Shown here: piece after piece, positions 31,526 through 39,145 of the stretch
Numbering within the stretch: position 1 is the first letter of the stretch
Layout: the number at the start of each line of letters is the position of its first letter
Assembly: GCA_904395805.1 (NCBI GenBank)
Contig: CAJFNV010000062.1
Span: forward strand, 1 to 39,145
Direction: 5' to 3'
Length of the DNA stretch: 39,145 bases
From: Candidatus Gallispira edinburgensis
GTDB lineage: Bacteria; Bacillota; Clostridia; Lachnospirales; CAG-274
Made by a program: the position numbers and the translations under genes
Notes under the pieces: model-generated
The model's database searches: none
What the model saw: the letters and a program-made list of their open reading frames with translations, nothing else
What the model was told of the DNA's origin: nothing

Positions 31526-34237
31526 TTAATATCCGTTGGCGACTTTTCTCATTATATCTACAACATCAAGCAGATCAATTGTTGAATCCCTGTTATAATC
31601 ACATATTATTTTTTGTCTTTCATCAGTAGTACCAATATCACTGGAAAATTTAAGTATATTTGCCGCATCTTTTTTATTTAAAACGGAATTTTCATCCACA
31701 TCACCCAGAAGAGCATCATCACATTCCAAAGCCACATCTTCGTAAATGTTGTTTATGTTTTCAACTGCACTGCCATTATAAAGCCAGTTTAATACTACTC
31801 TGCCATTATAAACAGGATTTACAGGTAAATCCGTATTCTCATCAGCCTTTCTGTAAATTGTATTATCCGAATTAAGTTTAACTGAATAAACGGGAGCATT
31901 TTCGCTGTCAGCAAATACAGCCATGGTGCCATTGCTGCTCCATATACCCGAATTTACATTACTGCTATCAGTTGTATTAAGACTGTGAGCAAAGCTGTAT
32001 TCTTTTATATCTTCATCGGTTACAGTCTCTGCCCATAAATCATTTTCATTGGTTGTGTAACAGTTTATAAAATTACTGTTACCTGTCTCACCGGCAAAAG
32101 GACTGTCCGAAGTGTCATAGCAATTTATAACATTGGCATTATTGGCGTAGTAAACAATACCTGCAGCACTATCTCCCGAGAGCCTTGAATTATTATAGCA
32201 ATCGGTAATAGTTGAATTCTCAGCCCTCAAAACAATTCCACCGCACACACCACCGCTTTCGATACTGCCCGAATAGCTGCACCTGCTTAATACGGAATTA
32301 TTTCCAAGACGTCCTGCAATAGCCGCCCCATCTGCTGTTAAGCTTACATTGCCTTCACCTCTTATGCCCGAGATATCTGCATTGATACATATGCCGAAAA
32401 GAGGTTTTGTTATATTTGATATTTTATGATTATTTCCCCTGAATTCTCCGTAATATCTGTAATTTCCCGCTGTCTGAATATCATTGTCAAGAACAATATC
32501 CCCTGTAAGCACAGCCTCTGTTGTTTTGACTGTAAAGTTGTTAAAGCTTTGGGCATAATCCGCAAATTCATCACCGCTTGCAATATACAACGGCTTTTGC
32601 AGTGAATCATAATATCCTCTGAGCATATAAGTGTAATTATTAACTATCTTATAGTTTGAAGGATCAGAAGCAATAAAACTTTTAGCCTTTTCTATGCCTC
32701 TTTGAAGTCTTTCATATGAAAAATCTGTGTGATCTCCTTTTTCAACACTGCTGTATTCTGAAATTGCATTTTCCAGATTTGTTAAGGCTTCACTTAGCTT
32801 ATTATCAGTGTTATTGTACTTAGTAAAAGCTTTTATACACACATTTCCCATTTCCACATCTTTTACATCAGTGGCATCGATGTATTCTTCGTTTACAAGA
32901 ATGTAGCTTTGCCCCCGCTCAGCACTATATTCATAGTTTACACCGTCAAAACTCATAATTTCACAAGGAATATGTACTATATTACCGGGATTTCCTTTCT
33001 GTGTAACTACAACAGAAAAAGATTCTCCTTTTTCAAGGGTGATTGTGCTATCCATGTCTATGGTATAATATCCGGAGTATTGAGTAAAGCCATTCTGAGT
33101 GTAAACCTTTGTACCGTCATCAGGTGAACCCTCAGGATTTTTATAAATATCAATTGTGTACTCAAGTGAATTATCAAGAGCATATATTCCTACCGCTGTA
33201 AGAGTTTCATCATCTTCTGCTGTAAATATGTTTCCATAAGTAGCAAAATCTGTTTCATCAACATAATAGAACACAAACCTGTTATAGCCCGCACCGTCAT
33301 ACATGTAAGCATTATCGTAGCTGTCAATAGTATCTGCTTTAAATGCCGCTACTACATCCATATACTGATAATAACTCACCATAAAGTAACCATCATCTCC
33401 AAATTCAGTTCCCCAGCTGTTTTTCGCTATCCATGCACCGTCACCTTCCGGAACTGTAGAAAAGTTTTCTTTAGAATAATTATCATCCCAGCCTACAATA
33501 GTAACAGCATGATTTCCATACAGTTCATCAGGATAATAATAGTTTGTTCTGCCTTCATTAAAATATCCCGAATCTATATAAATGCCTGCATAAAGAGCAC
33601 CTGCTGAAGTAAGCTTCTCCTTGATCGAATCAATATTGACCGGTATTGATTCCACACTGTCAAGGTGATAATAGCCTGATTTGGCAAGATCACTGCCGCC
33701 ATAGTACATTTTAGCAAATTCATAGCTATATGAAGGGGCATTTTCTTCCAGTTCACAGCTGCCGCTTAGTACCGCTGCTGCAAATTCCTGCCAGTCTGCG
33801 CCGTAATTATAGGGCATATCATAGTTTGATCCATCCCCTTTATTGACATCTTTATCATTACTTCTGTAAGCTGACCATGCTATCTGGCTTTCAGACAGAT
33901 CTATTGCTGAAGGTGATGAAACGATATTTTGCATTAAAAGGCTGCTTTCCATAGCTGCCACTCCTGCATAGCTCCAGCAGTTATTTGTGTAACCCTGATC
34001 CTTTACGGAAGTTGAAAGTCCTTTATCTGCAAGAGAATAATAAGACGGATAATCTGCAATGGCATTCGTCATAACAGGCTCCGACAAAACAACCGGATCA
34101 CCGTTTTTATCTACAGGCTCTGCAGCCACACGTCCCATAAAATATTCTCTTTCGTTTTCGTATAAGGACTGCTCAGCATAAACAACACTGCTTAAAACAA
34201 ATATAAAAGCAAGTATTGTTGATATTAATTTTTTCAT
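31526..34237 (-). CDS. Secreted papain-family (C1) cysteine protease with C-terminal dockerin
   Basis: A 903-residue exported protease. The signal peptide is MKKLISTILAFIFVLSSVVYA (1-21). The C1 peptidase domain (about 55-320) carries Gln81, Cys87 (KDQGYTNNCWSYAG), His243 (GNHAVTIVGWDD) and Asn273 (WIAKNSWGTEFGDDGYF). Further beta-rich regions follow (about 330-480), then a helical segment and a stretch of short repeats that resembles GLUG-type repeats (about 600-720). The C-terminal ~62 residues form a type I dockerin: GDVDENSVLNKKDAANIL and CDYNRDSTIDLLDVVDIM are the paired calcium loops. This suggests assembly on a cohesin-bearing scaffold. Start at 34237 has AGGAG at 8 nt; upstream in-frame codons lack a ribosome site. 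It ends in repeat copy A. Confidence 0.9.
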   Translation of the reverse strand: MKKLISTILAFIFVLSSVVYAEQSLYENEREYFMGRVAAEPVDKNGDPVVLSEPVMTNAIADYPSYYSLADKGLSTSVKDQGYTNNCWSYAGVAAMESSLLMQNIVSSPSAIDLSESQIAWSAYRSNDKDVNKGDGSNYDMPYNYGADWQEFAAAVLSGSCELEENAPSYSYEFAKMYYGGSDLAKSGYYHLDSVESIPVNIDSIKEKLTSAGALYAGIYIDSGYFNEGRTNYYYPDELYGNHAVTIVGWDDNYSKENFSTVPEGDGAWIAKNSWGTEFGDDGYFMVSYYQYMDVVAAFKADTIDSYDNAYMYDGAGYNRFVFYYVDETDFATYGNIFTAEDDETLTAVGIYALDNSLEYTIDIYKNPEGSPDDGTKVYTQNGFTQYSGYYTIDMDSTITLEKGESFSVVVTQKGNPGNIVHIPCEIMSFDGVNYEYSAERGQSYILVNEEYIDATDVKDVEMGNVCIKAFTKYNNTDNKLSEALTNLENAISEYSSVEKGDHTDFSYERLQRGIEKAKSFIASDPSNYKIVNNYTYMLRGYYDSLQKPLYIASGDEFADYAQSFNNFTVKTTEAVLTGDIVLDNDIQTAGNYRYYGEFRGNNHKISNITKPLFGICINADISGIRGEGNVSLTADGAAIAGRLGNNSVLSRCSYSGSIESGGVCGGIVLRAENSTITDCYNNSRLSGDSAAGIVYYANNANVINCYDTSDSPFAGETGNSNFINCYTTNENDLWAETVTDEDIKEYSFAHSLNTTDSSNVNSGIWSSNGTMAVFADSENAPVYSVKLNSDNTIYRKADENTDLPVNPVYNGRVVLNWLYNGSAVENINNIYEDVALECDDALLGDVDENSVLNKKDAANILKFSSDIGTTDERQKIICDYNRDSTIDLLDVVDIMRKVANGY

Positions 34238-34320
34238 GTTATAGCTCCTTTCCTGTTTACGCATTCCCTTGCTTATACTTATAGTACCCGTTACAAAAGA
34301 CCACATATAACCCCTTATTT

Positions 34321-35973
34321 TTATAAATCAGTGTGAAGTGCATTGATCATAACTGGAATAAACTGCTTTTTTCTTGAAACAAAGTTTTCGAGATAAATTG
34401 TGTTTTCGGTTTCGGGAGTGTGGAAAATCCGGCTTAAATGCTTATAGGCATCTTTCCCGCAAAAAACTATTGTTGATGATCTCTCTATAATATTTGTCAG
34501 CATAAAAAACATCATATCAGAGCCTCTCATCTCATTTTCCTTAACCATATATGGATATATTCTCTCCTTTAGTTCGTTGACATCGGAAGCATCCATGAGA
34601 TTAAACTGACCTACACCAAAATTTATTTTTCCTGCATTAAACATCTTAAAATCCTGATAAAATATTTGTTCAACTTTTTTATTTTTCAGGTTGCTTCCTG
34701 CGGAAAACATCTTCTTTGCGTAATCCAGTATATCTATTCCCGCAATTATGGCAAGCTCCTCTGCAGCAGCCTTATCCACAGAGGTGCAGGTAGGTGAAGA
34801 GAATATCAATGTATCGGAGATAATGGCAGAGCATAAAAGGCCTGCTATTTCCCTCGGTATTTCAACATTATTCTCTTTATATATCTGTGTTATGATCGTA
34901 GCCGTACATCCTAAAGGCTGATTTCTGAAAAATATAGGATTGATAGTCTCAAAGTCAGCTATTCTGTGATGATCTATGACCTCAAGAACTTCAGCTTCTT
35001 CAAGTCCCTCAACAGCCTGTGACTTTTCATTGTGATCCACAAGAATGACCCTTTTACTTCTTCCACCTATTAAATTACGTCTTGAGATCATTCCCACAAG
35101 CTTACCTGACTTTGACAACACAGGGAAGTCTCTGTGTCTTTTCTGTGCCATAATTGAACGTATTTCATCTAAATAGTCATCCGGTGAAAATGTAATAAGG
35201 TCATGACTTCTCATAAAATATTTAATGGGCATACTCTGATTCACAAGTCTTGTTGCTGTATATGTATCAAAGCTCGTTCTTATAATATTACAGTTATTTT
35301 CATCTGCAATTTTCTGAATTGTAAGGGATACTCTTGTCTTTTCACAGCATATAATTACACACTGTGCCTTCATCTCAACAGCACAGAGCTGTGCCTCAAA
35401 TCTGTCACCGCATATAACTATATCATCCTCGGCTATATAATCCTCCATCATTTCAGGATTGGCTGCAGCTATAAACACTTTTCCCCTTGTTATAGTATCA
35501 TCTATATTCCCTACAACCATTTCCCCGTTTAAAATTTCAACTAAATTTTTATATGGAGTATTTGCATTTGCAAGAATTTTGCTGTCATATACATCCATAT
35601 AAGATTTTGCAATATCAGATACGGTAATAAGACCTTCAAGAGTATTGTCCTCATTTACAATAGGCAGTGTAACCATATTGTTTTCCTTCATAATTTCCCA
35701 TGCATCCTTAAGAGAAATAAGGGAATTGACACCATCAACATTTCTTATTTCAATATCCCTGATCTGAGTTCTGACATTTTCTATAAGCTCCGGCTCCTTA
35801 ATACCAAAATAATCAAGTACAAATTTGGTTTCATTATTAAGCTCCCCGCATCTCCCCGAAACATATCCCGACCCAATCTGGTTTTTAAGATATGTATAGG
35901 CAATAGCAGAGCATATTGAGTCAGAATCCGGGTTTTTGTGTCCTAAAATATATACTTTATCTTTTTTCCCCAT
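34321..35973 (-). CDS. ppaC: CBS-domain family II (manganese-dependent) inorganic pyrophosphatase
   Basis: The enzyme splits pyrophosphate to phosphate. The 550-residue protein begins MGKKDKVYILGHKNPDSDSICSAIAY (DHH motif) and carries an inserted regulatory block: CBS1 (about 70-130), a DRTGG-like domain (about 145-255) and CBS2 (about 260-310). It ends with the DHH catalytic parts VILVDHNE, VLEVIDHHRI and AGLLCSAIISDTLIF, plus the DHHA2 domain with the RKKQFIPVM active-site lysines. This is the adenylate-regulated CBS-PPase type of Clostridia. Sixty-seven in-frame codons upstream (36174-35974) have no ribosome site and do not match the family, so the ATG at 35973 with GGGGGAT is used. Possible extended -10 at 36033-36038 (TGGTATTAT). 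Confidence 0.95.
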   Translation of the reverse strand: MGKKDKVYILGHKNPDSDSICSAIAYTYLKNQIGSGYVSGRCGELNNETKFVLDYFGIKEPELIENVRTQIRDIEIRNVDGVNSLISLKDAWEIMKENNMVTLPIVNEDNTLEGLITVSDIAKSYMDVYDSKILANANTPYKNLVEILNGEMVVGNIDDTITRGKVFIAAANPEMMEDYIAEDDIVICGDRFEAQLCAVEMKAQCVIICCEKTRVSLTIQKIADENNCNIIRTSFDTYTATRLVNQSMPIKYFMRSHDLITFSPDDYLDEIRSIMAQKRHRDFPVLSKSGKLVGMISRRNLIGGRSKRVILVDHNEKSQAVEGLEEAEVLEVIDHHRIADFETINPIFFRNQPLGCTATIITQIYKENNVEIPREIAGLLCSAIISDTLIFSSPTCTSVDKAAAEELAIIAGIDILDYAKKMFSAGSNLKNKKVEQIFYQDFKMFNAGKINFGVGQFNLMDASDVNELKERIYPYMVKENEMRGSDMMFFMLTNIIERSSTIVFCGKDAYKHLSRIFHTPETENTIYLENFVSRKKQFIPVMINALHTDL

Positions 35974-36054
35974 GCAGAATCCCCCTTTAACTTCATGATC
36001 ACATTTAAAGCTTGTCTGTACAGTTAATATAAATAATACCAAGGTTAATTCCTT

Positions 36055-36085
36055 AACAGCCGTCCCTATATATCGGCCGGCTGTT
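36055..36085 (+). terminator. Terminator-like hairpin upstream of ppaC
   Basis: AACAGCCG (36055-36062) pairs with CGGCTGTT (36078-36085), followed by TTTTCCC-type sequence on the plus strand. It could end rightward transcripts, or be a 5' structure in the ppaC leader. Confidence 0.4.
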
Positions 36086-36186
36086 TTCCCGATTTTGCTT
36101 ACCTTAAGTATATCAATATATCTTAAAATAGTAAATACCCATTTTACAAGCTTTAACTTTCCTTTCTTTTTCATACCGTCGGCTCA

Positions 36187-36354
36187 TTGTCAGAACACTC
36201 AAAACAGAGAGAAATGCCCGAGGACGGTCCTGGCAGAAGATTTATGGCAATACCTGCTTATTTAGGCGGTAATTTGATATTGCAGATATGAAGCAGTACG
36301 GCTCAAATGCCGCAAACAATGAAAAGGGACTTCCCCGTTCAATACTTATGATTC
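36187..36354 (+). pseudogene. Remnant of an ornithine cyclodeaminase / mu-crystallin family gene
   Basis: Plus-strand translation from about 36187 to 36273 gives a piece ending EMPEDGPGRRFMAIPAYLGG. It continues after a one-base loss in a T-run (about 36273-36276) in another frame as FDIADMKQYGSNAANNEKGLPRSILMI. This is the N-terminal barrel region of the ornithine cyclodeaminase family, which uses NAD and acts on amino acids or imines. Only about 55 residues remain; the start, the Rossmann domain and the end are gone. It is opposite in strand to its neighbours, in a 512-bp gap with no intact gene; the sequence from 36355 to 36575 shows nothing recognisable. Confidence 0.7.
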
Positions 36355-36575
36355 CGCAAATTTACAGGCACAACACCGCGGAATTATAAAAAACTCCCGG
36401 ATACTTTCAGCTATAGCACAAAAATTATAGAAGTCACATAAAATACAAATCCGGTCATTTATAATAAAATTTACAAAAAATCACAACAGTACTCATTTTT
36501 CATTTTTATAAAGCTATTAGTATTTTATATTTTCAGCAAATCTCCTTCCGTTATATCAAACAGATTTTCAAGAAA

Positions 36576-36685
36576 TCAGCCCGATTATTTCTTCAAATAA
36601 CCGGGCTAACCTTTTAACAATATACAACATTTCTTAAACCGACTTCTTCAGTTCAGTCATTCCTTATGAAACACATTTCATATCC
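36576..36685. repeat. Dispersed ~110-bp repeat, copy B, containing a terminator
   Basis: The same layout as copy A (31381-31490): hairpin AGCCCG/CGGGCT (36578-36583 with 36602-36607, inner TTATTT/AAATAA), a TATACAA segment about 30 bp on, and ACACATTTCATA near the end (36671-36682). It ends directly at the stop codon of the ABC-class ATPase and terminates that gene. In both copies the repeat immediately follows a minus-strand gene. Confidence 0.75.
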
Positions 36686-36686
36686 A

Positions 36687-38390
36687 TTATAAATTCAGTC
36701 CCCTGTACCTGTTAATACATGCGTAAAGTTCTTCTCTTCTCGGAAGGCTTAAATTCCCCGGCAGATCACTTCCTCCGAACAAAGCTTCCATACCTCTTTT
36801 TTCTATCTGTCCGTATATCTCATCCACGATCTGTTGAATTGTACGCTCTCCATTAAACAGGTGTTCTTCTGCATACTTCATCATATATCCAAGGCATGTA
36901 AGCTGTTCGCTGTCCGCAAGCTGCTCCACATACCTCATATCAATATGCTCATTTCCGAGAGATATGCCGTCCTTTCCCATTGTCTTTATCTTTATCCTTC
37001 CCTTATGATAAACTCCGGGATTCTTTTCAGGATACCTTTTAAACTCAGACATCTGTACTTCTTCCTCGGGAAAATGCAGCAAGGGATAGCTTTTTGCCGC
37101 CTCCTTTGCCTTCTCTGTTATGTCCCTGGGCACATATCTGTCCATCTGTATTATCTTGTCGGCTATCTGAAAATAAGCTCCCGAACTGCCTGCTACAAGT
37201 ATAGTTGATATTCCGTATTTTTCATAGAGATCTCCTGCCCTTTCAATAAAAGGTGTTATAGGCTCCATATCTCTGTGAATGACCCTCTGCATCAACTCAT
37301 CTCTCACCATAAAATTGGTGGCACTGGTATCTTCATCAATAAGGAAAGCAGTCGCTCCCGCCTCTATAGCCTCTGCCACATTCGCCGCCTGTGAAGTACT
37401 TCCGCTGGCATCCTCCGTATAAAATGCACTGGTATCTTTCTTATTTGGCAGATCATTTATAAACATTGAAATGTCCGTATGTTTGATACTTCTCCCGTCC
37501 TCTGCCCTTATCTTCATAGCATCACCATCGGTAACAACATACTCTCTCCCGTCCCCTGCAATATGGGGATAAACACAAAGCTCAAGTGCCTTCAAAAGTG
37601 TTGATTTGCCGTGATATCCTCCGCCAACTATTAATGTTATGCCTTTTTTAATGCCCATACCGGTAATTGTACCATGGTATGGCAGTTCCATACTTACACA
37701 CATAGATTCTGGTGAAACAAATGGTACAGCACCTTTCATCGGTCGCTGTGAAATGCCCGACTCTCTCGGTAAAATAGCTCCGTCAGCCACAAAGGCAATA
37801 AGCCCCTGTTTTGAAAGCTGATCTCTGATATATGCCTGATCTTCGGATAATTCCATTACCTCTTCCATACGCTTTTCATCCAGATTTGCATAAATACATG
37901 ACTTTTCAACACACTGAGGCAGAAATTCAAACAGTATCCTGATCAGTTCACGGGCATTTATAGTCCTTCCGTTAGCGGGAAAACCCACCTCAAACCTCAT
38001 TATCACACTTCCCTGCTCCTGGTCTACATAACAGGCACTTCTCTCCAAAATCTCCTGACCGCATCGTGTTACAGACAAAAGTCCGCTTTTCCCGGAGCCT
38101 TTCGCCTGAAACGAATACTTTGACGCACACCTTCCAAACTGACGTATCAGTTCATCCTGAAGAGCTATACGTTTATGCTTTTTGTCATATAGCCTTACAG
38201 GAAATCCTGCTGTTTTTCCGCTGACCTCTATATGCAGCTTTGAGGGAGATGCAAAGGGGTCTGACTGTACATGATCTATGCCCAGAACAAATCCTTTAAA
38301 TCTGTAAATTCCTTTTGTGTCTTTATATGCAGGATATCCCCTTCTGTCGATTTTATATAATAATTCCTTTAATTCTTCTGCTGTTTTCAT
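36687..38390 (-). CDS. ABC-class P-loop ATPase (ABC_ATPase / COG3044 family)
   Basis: A 567-residue soluble ATPase of the 'predicted ATPase of the ABC class' family (PF09818), known in bacteria and trypanosomes but functionally obscure. The N-terminal half (about 1-235) is the family domain, including SDPFASPSKLHI and GFPANGRTINARELI. The ATPase half has the P-loop IVGGGYHGKSTLLKAL (about 256-264), a serine-rich signature-like segment GSTSQAANVAEAIEAGA, and the Walker B-like FLIDEDTSATNFMVRDELMQ. No transmembrane helices or partner gene are seen. GGAGG before the ATG at 38390 decides the start over an in-frame GTG at 38402. It ends in repeat copy B. Confidence 0.85.
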   Translation of the reverse strand: MKTAEELKELLYKIDRRGYPAYKDTKGIYRFKGFVLGIDHVQSDPFASPSKLHIEVSGKTAGFPVRLYDKKHKRIALQDELIRQFGRCASKYSFQAKGSGKSGLLSVTRCGQEILERSACYVDQEQGSVIMRFEVGFPANGRTINARELIRILFEFLPQCVEKSCIYANLDEKRMEEVMELSEDQAYIRDQLSKQGLIAFVADGAILPRESGISQRPMKGAVPFVSPESMCVSMELPYHGTITGMGIKKGITLIVGGGYHGKSTLLKALELCVYPHIAGDGREYVVTDGDAMKIRAEDGRSIKHTDISMFINDLPNKKDTSAFYTEDASGSTSQAANVAEAIEAGATAFLIDEDTSATNFMVRDELMQRVIHRDMEPITPFIERAGDLYEKYGISTILVAGSSGAYFQIADKIIQMDRYVPRDITEKAKEAAKSYPLLHFPEEEVQMSEFKRYPEKNPGVYHKGRIKIKTMGKDGISLGNEHIDMRYVEQLADSEQLTCLGYMMKYAEEHLFNGERTIQQIVDEIYGQIEKRGMEALFGGSDLPGNLSLPRREELYACINRYRGLNL

Positions 38391-38494
38391 ATTGACCTCC
38401 ACTGTAATACAAATTTAAGAATATATGAATTCAATCCTTATTTTTATTCCACACCGAATCCATCACCGGTATAATAAATAATTTTATAAAACAT

Positions 38495-38555
38495 TATTGA
38501 TTTTATTATATATAAAATTCAGCCTGTTTACAAGTATTACCTTATAAAATCAATA
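38495..38555. other. 12-bp inverted repeat in the gap upstream of the ABC-class ATPase
   Basis: TATTGATTTTAT (38495-38506) pairs perfectly with ATAAAATCAATA (38544-38555) across 37 bp. It lies in the AT-rich divergent gap 38391-38878, where no gene and no strong promoter are visible apart from the repeats at 38797-38843. A role as operator or structure is not established; AT-rich inverted repeats of this size can occur by chance. Confidence 0.35.
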
Positions 38556-38796
38556 TTGAACCATTTCCCTGATTTTTATAGTTTTCATAACATCAACTCA
38601 TATATTATTCGGCTATATCGTTAAATACTTATATTAATTACTTAAAACAGTAATATATTTCGCAGTTTTTTCAACAGTTATTGTATTTTGCCTATTATCA
38701 TAAATACCTCTTTAAAAAAGTTTTGCGATATTTCCACCATTTTCAGTTATATATTATAAATATGCATACATTAGGAATTACCTGATGATGTCTATT

Positions 38797-38843
38797 AGGA
38801 ACATAGGAACATAGAAGGAGGTGGATTTACATTAAATGTTCCT
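38797..38843 (+). promoter_or_regulatory. Tandem and inverted AGGAACAT repeats enclosing a strong Shine-Dalgarno site
   Basis: AGGAACAT occurs twice in tandem (38797-38804, 38805-38812) and once inverted as ATGTTCCT (38836-38843). The second copy and the inverted copy can form an 8-bp stem whose 23-nt loop contains AAGGAGGTG. That site could serve a tiny leader ORF (GTG at 38821, or ATG at 38836). The true start of the zinc protein (38879) has its own GGGAGG. Confidence 0.5.
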
Positions 38844-38878
38844 GTATCATAAATATTTAAACCCGGGAGGAAAACAAA

Positions 38879-39145
38879 ATGGAAAAAACAAAATACATAT
38901 GCTATATCTGCGGAGAAGAACTTGATGAAAATAATGCTATTGAATTCAGGGGTGAATACTACTGTGAAGGCTGTCTTGAATACATAACAGTCCACTGTAA
39001 TCATTGCGGTACTCTTATATTAAGAGATGAAGCAATTTCCGATTCTCACTATACACTGTGCCACGATTGCTACAACGAATACTACACCTGCTGTGAGGAC
39101 TGCGGCAGGATAATATCAAACGACGACTGCTATTACATTGGTGAC
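38879..39145 (+). CDS. LIM-like multi-zinc-finger protein, 3' end beyond the window
   Basis: The first 89 codons of an open frame that runs off the right edge. Cysteines fall in CxxC pairs: Cys8/Cys11, Cys29/Cys32, Cys40/Cys43, Cys61/Cys64, Cys72/Cys75. The first four pairs form two modules of the form CxxC-x17-CxxC with a 32-residue period, like LIM or treble-clef fingers, and a third begins at Cys72. It is cysteine-, tyrosine- and acid-rich. The start ATG has GGGAGG at 38866-38871 with good spacing. Proteins of this kind occur in phages and mobile regions of Clostridia, with unknown function. No match is assigned. Confidence 0.85.
   Translation, partial: MEKTKYICYICGEELDENNAIEFRGEYYCEGCLEYITVHCNHCGTLILRDEAISDSHYTLCHDCYNEYYTCCEDCGRIISNDDCYYIGD

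Noticed and set aside
38391..38878. Prophage or insertion-sequence remnant in the right-hand gap
   Set aside because: No transposase or integrase fragment or terminal inverted repeat with target duplication is visible; only AT-rich sequence and the two small repeat sets.
38795..39004. Minus-strand 69-residue ORF at the right edge
   Set aside because: It is antisense to the zinc-finger gene, has no ribosome site and lacks any family pattern.

Overview
The window is AT-rich, low-GC Firmicute DNA, most likely from an anaerobic gut Clostridia (Lachnospiraceae- or Oscillospiraceae-like). The evidence is the gdpP-rplI-dnaB cluster, a clostridial Noc/ParB-like protein, a CBS-type family II pyrophosphatase, a clostridial split MetH, a GH28 pectin enzyme, a uronate catabolic operon and a dockerin-bearing protease. 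Promoters are mostly housekeeping type (TTGACA-17-TATAAT, often with an extended TGn -10). Species cannot be fixed from this sequence alone. The layout is mostly chromosomal core and sugar-catabolism genes with a few accessory patches.

Region 1 (1-6681) is a complete type II-A CRISPR-Cas locus read on the minus strand: cas9-cas1-cas2-csn2, each pair overlapping by 4 nt, then a leader and an array of 36-bp repeats with 30-bp spacers that runs off the left edge. The array leader ends in the ATTTGAG anchor known from streptococcal II-A systems. The tracrRNA is on the plus strand just upstream of cas9. Its promoter spans the cas9 ribosome binding site, and the cas operon promoter lies beyond the tracrRNA terminator, so the cas9 mRNA leader should be fully antisense to the tracrRNA. 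Between csn2 and the array sits a block of four consecutive hairpins with no assigned function.

Region 2 (6777-14495) holds gdpP-rplI-dnaB (minus), pheA (minus, with an altered TRF motif), and a divergent two-gene methionine synthase unit in which the cobalamin-reactivation domain is a separate protein overlapping metH. Region 3 (14499-22112) holds a DUF1292 protein, a cytoplasmic GH28 polygalacturonase, an alpha/beta hydrolase, acpS-nnr, a cation/proton antiporter, a Noc/ParB-like protein and a ferritin-like protein.

Region 4 (22309-31301) is a six-gene minus-strand operon: YiaK-like reductase, permease, hydantoinase/oxoprolinase-like ATPase, a novel HExxH protein, YhcH/YiaL-like protein and UxuA. 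It is driven by a near-consensus promoter, flanked by two GAAAGCGCTTTC palindromes and controlled by an adjacent LacI-type gene. The genes suggest uptake of a sugar acid and its conversion to mannonate and 2-keto-3-deoxygluconate; the roles of the HyuA-like and HExxH proteins in that scheme are unexplained.

Region 5 (31353-39145) holds a secreted papain-family protease with a C-terminal dockerin, a CBS-type manganese pyrophosphatase, a frameshifted remnant of an ornithine cyclodeaminase-family gene, two copies of a ~110-bp terminator-containing repeat, an ABC-class ATPase (PF09818 type), and at the right edge the start of a protein built of LIM-like zinc modules, whose upstream region carries tandem and inverted repeats around a strong Shine-Dalgarno sequence.
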